From an uncultured Clostridia bacterium (lineage in GTDB: Bacteria > Bacillota > Clostridia > Oscillospirales > Acutalibacteraceae): a stretch of DNA of 8,443 nucleotides. The number at the start of each line of letters is the position of its first letter. The first letter of the stretch is position 1. The position numbers and the translations under genes were made by a program. A model generated the notes under the pieces. It was not told where the DNA came from. It was given only the letters and a program-made list of their open reading frames with translations, and did no database searches. Positions 6,211 through 8,443 of this stretch are shown piece by piece. The stretch lies in contig CALEIS010000177.1 of assembly GCA_937877675.1 (NCBI GenBank), positions 1 through 8,443 of the forward strand. The letters are read 5' to 3'.

Positions 6211-6756
6211 ATGAATAATAGAAAAAAACTTTCATTTAAAGTAGCCCTAGGTGGCGTAATTGCTGCATTGTCATTGTTGCTTATGCTTGTTGCAGGAGTA
6301 ACTACAAGTCTTGTGTATGCTATACCAATGATTACTGGTGCATTTCTTATGGTGCTTGTAATAGAATTTGGTGCAGGTTTTGCAGGATTGGAATATCTTG
6401 CTATATCAATCATATCAATGCTTTTGTTGGGTAACAAAGAAGCGGCTATAATGTATGTTGCTTTCTTCGGATATTATCCAATTATCAAGAGCTTTATTGA
6501 GAAATATATGGGCAAGATTTTAAGTTGGATTGTTAAGTATGTAATATTTAATGTTTCAATGGTTGTTGCATATTTTGTTGTATCAAAAATTTTCATGATA
6601 ACCTTTGATGATATGGAAATGTTTGGAAAATATGCGTTACTTATCTTGTTACTTGCGGGTAATATCTTATTTGTTGTGTATGATATTATGTTAACAAGAT
6701 TGGTTACAATTTATGTATATAGATGGCAAAAATATATAAAAAGGGTGTTTAAATAG
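6211..6756 (+). CDS. Multi-pass membrane protein, possibly ECF S-component-like
   Basis: This 181-residue, very hydrophobic protein begins with a short basic cytoplasmic end (MNNRKKLSFK). About five or six membrane segments follow, roughly at 11-30, 34-52, 57-73, 78-96, 106-130 and 140-165, and it ends in a basic tail. The size, segment count and N-terminal ALGGVIAAL pattern recall S-components (substrate binders) of ECF vitamin transporters, but no substrate family is recognisable and no ECF ATPase genes are present. A motif spanning NKEAAIMYVAFFGYYP (75-90) looks like the family's conserved core. The start lies 1 base after the J-like gene's stop with no good ribosome binding site within 15 nt, implying translation coupled to that gene. 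It could instead be a membrane anchor or partner for the two upstream proteins. The function is unknown. Confidence 0.82.
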   Translation: MNNRKKLSFKVALGGVIAALSLLLMLVAGVTTSLVYAIPMITGAFLMVLVIEFGAGFAGLEYLAISIISMLLLGNKEAAIMYVAFFGYYPIIKSFIEKYMGKILSWIVKYVIFNVSMVVAYFVVSKIFMITFDDMEMFGKYALLILLLAGNILFVVYDIMLTRLVTIYVYRWQKYIKRVFK

Positions 6757-6757
6757 G

Positions 6758-7498
6758 ATGGGAACATCTAATAATAGTTTAAAGGACAAAGAGGCAAATC
6801 AATCTCCCCAAAATCTCCATGATGGACACAGACAAAGATTAAAACAACGCTTCTTAGAAGAAGGCCTTGAAAATTTTGAACAACATAATGTTTTGGAGTT
6901 GCTTTTGTTTTTCAGTATTCCTGTAAAAGATACAAACGAAACTGCTCATCTTTTGATTAAAAAATTTGGCTCACTTTCATCAGTTTTTGATGCAAGTTTT
7001 GAGGAATTATGTAGTGTGAAGGGGATTAAAGAAAATTCGGCAACCCTTATAAAATTGTTTCCTGAGTTATTCAAAAAGTATGAAGTTGATAAAATAAATA
7101 GTGATGTAGAATCGTTAAATACTTGCGAACTTGTTGCTGAATATGCCTCAAAATACTTCAAAGGAGTTACAGAAGAGCATTTATATCTTCTTTGTCTAGA
7201 TTCAAATCAACGTGTTTTATGTTTTGAACAAATTAGTTCAGGTACAGTTAATTCTGCACCTATAAATAATCGAAAAATTGTTGAATTAGCGTACAAACAT
7301 AATGCGGCATATCTAATTTTGGTACATAACCATCCGTCAGGTGTTGTTGCACCATCTAGGACGGATATAAATGCAACAGCTTCAATTATAGACTTATTTA
7401 AAACATTAGGATTAAAATTAAGCGACCATATTATAATAGGAAATGGAAATGACTTTTTCTCATTCCGTCGAAGTGAAAAATGGAGAGGATTGTTTTAA
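6758..7498 (+). CDS. radC: RadC family JAMM/MPN+ protein
   Basis: The 246-residue protein has normal RadC length and the family's two parts. Residues about 20-110 form the helical UPF0758 N-terminal region with helix-hairpin-helix character (DGHRQRLKQRF, VLELLLFFSIP, KFGSLSSVFDAS, VKGIKENSA). Residues about 120-246 are the JAB1/MPN metal-binding domain. The JAMM motif is intact: H190-x-H192-x7-S200-x2-D203 in HNHPSG...PSRTD, normally a zinc site. The biochemical role of RadC is unsettled; the original E. coli DNA-repair assignment did not hold up, and the fold suggests a hydrolase. ATG 6758 follows the previous stop by 1 base, with AAGGGTG about 10 nt upstream. It is the last gene of the tight operon, and no hairpin terminator is visible between it and the tRNA promoter. 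Confidence 0.93.
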   Translation: MGTSNNSLKDKEANQSPQNLHDGHRQRLKQRFLEEGLENFEQHNVLELLLFFSIPVKDTNETAHLLIKKFGSLSSVFDASFEELCSVKGIKENSATLIKLFPELFKKYEVDKINSDVESLNTCELVAEYASKYFKGVTEEHLYLLCLDSNQRVLCFEQISSGTVNSAPINNRKIVELAYKHNAAYLILVHNHPSGVVAPSRTDINATASIIDLFKTLGLKLSDHIIIGNGNDFFSFRRSEKWRGLF

Positions 7499-7516
7499 AA
7501 AAGTTTATGTTTACTA

Positions 7517-7545
7517 TTGACTTTTATTTGTGAATTTCATATAAT
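7517..7545 (+). promoter_or_regulatory. Sigma-A promoter of the tRNA-Leu gene
   Basis: TTGACT (7517-7522), a 17-base spacer and consensus TATAAT (7540-7545) form a near-perfect promoter, as expected for a stable RNA. Transcription should start near 7552, about 11 bases before the mature tRNA 5' end. Confidence 0.88.
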
Positions 7546-7562
7546 ATCAAGGTCACATAATT

Positions 7563-7649
7563 GCCGGTGTGATGGAATTGGCAGACGTGCTGGACTCAAA
7601 ATCCAGTGGTAGCGATACCGTACCGGTTCGACCCCGGTCACCGGCACCA
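7563..7649 (+). tRNA. tRNA-Leu (anticodon CAA), CCA encoded
   Basis: This is a complete 87-base class II tRNA. The acceptor arm GCCGGTG (7563-7569) pairs with CACCGGC (7639-7645), followed by A73 (7646), the leucine discriminator base, and CCA (7647-7649). The anticodon stem is CTGGA/TCCAG with loop CTCAAAA, giving anticodon CAA at 7597-7599, which reads UUG. A long variable arm with a GGTA/TACC stem is typical of Leu/Ser tRNAs. The T arm is ACCGG/CCGGT with loop TTCGACC. All stems pair without mismatches. It is a single-tRNA unit with its own promoter and terminator. Confidence 0.97.
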
Positions 7650-7651
7650 AC

Positions 7652-7684
7652 AAAAGGACTTCGTTTGAAGTCCTTTTATTTTTT
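7652..7684 (+). terminator. Intrinsic terminator after tRNA-Leu
   Basis: AAAAGGACTTC (7652-7662) pairs with GAAGTCCTTTT (7667-7677) around a 4-base GTTT loop, an 11-bp stem. A T tract at 7679-7684 follows. It begins 3 bases after the tRNA CCA end, so the primary transcript is barely longer than the tRNA. The symmetric A/T flanks would also allow weak termination from the opposite strand. Confidence 0.9.
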
Positions 7685-7708
7685 AGAGAATTTTAAAAGC
7701 TTTTCTTA

Positions 7709-7737
7709 TTGCATTTATAAATTTAGTGTGATAGAAT
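7709..7737 (+). promoter_or_regulatory. Promoter of the M28-like peptidase gene
   Basis: TTGCAT (7709-7714), a 17-base spacer and TAGAAT (7732-7737) with TG at 7729-7730 form an extended -10 promoter. Transcription from about 7744 gives a 24-nt leader carrying the ribosome binding site GGAAGGGG at 7753-7760. Confidence 0.65.
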
Positions 7738-7767
7738 AGTTTCATAAATTTTGGAAGGGGAATCTTT

Positions 7768-8443
7768 ATGGATTTAAAGAAAGTTATTGAGAAAAAAGAC
7801 TCTGCCGCACAGTTTATGATTGAAGAAATCACTCATATTTGCACAAAGTTTGAAAAACGCGCACCTGGTACAAAGGGTGAACAGCAGGCTTGTGAATATA
7901 TGGCAGAGCAGTTGAAGGAATTAGGTTGTGAAACAACTTATGTTGATGAATTTAAAGAAAATCCTGATTCTTTCTATGGTTGGATTTATTTCACAATCAC
8001 ATGTTGCTTCTTAGCACTTGCAGCATATTTCTTTATGCCTGCACTTTCAATCGTGTTTATCGCACTCGGACTTGCACTCTGTGTATTACAGTTTGGTCTT
8101 TACAAAAAGGCAGTTGATAAGTGCTTTAAGGAATTGACAGGACATAATGCAGCAGGTTTCAAAAAGCCAACAGGTGAAGTAAAACGTAGAATTATTTTCA
8201 ACGGTCACCCTGATGCTACTTGGGAATGGCCTTTCAAATATAAGTTTACATACCTTGGATTTGATATTCATATGTTTGTATGCTTTATCGGTGCGTTCTA
8301 TATGGTTGGTATCGCTATTGCAAAGCTCGTTGGTATTGACCCTGCTTTTGCAACAAGACTTGGCCTCGGTGCTCTTGCTTTTGTTCCATTCTGGTTTGGT
8401 CTTTACTTTATGTGGAACAAAAAGAGAGTTGTTGATGGTGCTA
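7768..8443 (+). CDS. Membrane-inserted M28-like metallopeptidase, N-terminal part (3' truncated)
   Basis: The frame is open from ATG 7768 to the window end (225 codons seen). GGAAGGGG lies 7 nt upstream of the ATG. Residues 28-65 (FEKRAPGTKGEQQACEYM, then LKELGCETTYVDEF) match the N-terminal part of M28/M20-like aminopeptidase domains. RRIIFNGHPDATWEW (140-154) resembles the beta-strand and HxD element of M28 enzymes, where H147 would be a zinc ligand and D149 the catalytic aspartate. Hydrophobic segments at about 71-89, 92-111, 166-188 and 198-215 are inserted between and after these elements. There is no signal peptide. Basic residues at 113-140 and 217-220 suggest those stretches face the cytosol, which would put the active site inside the cell. 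The remaining zinc ligands lie beyond the window, so activity cannot be judged. Substrate is unknown. Confidence 0.75.
   Translation, partial: MDLKKVIEKKDSAAQFMIEEITHICTKFEKRAPGTKGEQQACEYMAEQLKELGCETTYVDEFKENPDSFYGWIYFTITCCFLALAAYFFMPALSIVFIALGLALCVLQFGLYKKAVDKCFKELTGHNAAGFKKPTGEVKRRIIFNGHPDATWEWPFKYKFTYLGFDIHMFVCFIGAFYMVGIAIAKLVGIDPAFATRLGLGALAFVPFWFGLYFMWNKKRVVDGA

Noticed and set aside
7499..7516. Possible terminator for the metF-radC operon
   Set aside because: There is an A run and some T-rich sequence but no hairpin before the tRNA promoter. Read-through to the terminator after the tRNA is possible.
7563..7684. tRNA gene as an attachment site for an integrated element
   Set aside because: No integrase, phage gene or duplicated tRNA 3' end is visible in the window.

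Overview
The window is AT-rich, and every gene in it is on the + strand. Gene types, strong GGAGG-type ribosome binding sites, TTG starts and Firmicutes-style sigma-A promoters suggest an anaerobic low-GC Clostridia member, probably an Oscillospirales/Ruminococcaceae-like gut bacterium. That placement is inferred from gene style, not from a marker gene.

Region 1 (1-3125): the 3' end of an electron-bifurcation operon. It holds the C-terminus of a NuoF/HydB-like flavin and iron-sulfur subunit. Abutting it is an 875-residue protein in which a GltD/NfnB-like FAD- and NAD(P)H-binding module sits inside a NuoG-like iron-sulfur scaffold, followed by a shrunken molybdopterin-oxidoreductase tail. The best match I know is the Sporomusa-type transhydrogenase (Stn), which links NADH, NADPH and ferredoxin. 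A tandem heptamer repeat and a hairpin terminator close the region.

Region 2 (3131-3806): a stand-alone ankyrin-repeat gene with its own near-consensus promoter and a strong terminator.

Region 3 (about 3838-7498): a tightly packed five-gene set. It contains metF (methylenetetrahydrofolate reductase), a DUF5685-like helical protein with paired Asp motifs, a J-domain-like protein that lacks HPD and has an Asn/Tyr/Gln-rich linker and a Cys-rich tail, a multi-pass membrane protein, and a RadC-family JAMM protein. Gene junctions range from an 8-nt overlap to a 3-nt gap, so the five are probably co-transcribed. The middle three proteins form an uncharacterised trio and are the best candidate here for an undescribed system.

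Region 4 (7517-7684): a complete tRNA-Leu(CAA) unit with a near-consensus promoter, encoded CCA and an intrinsic terminator.

Region 5 (7709-8443): a promoter and the 5' part of an M28-like metallopeptidase with transmembrane segments, cut by the window end. No gap between genes exceeds 300 bases. I saw no insertion sequence, CRISPR array or riboswitch.
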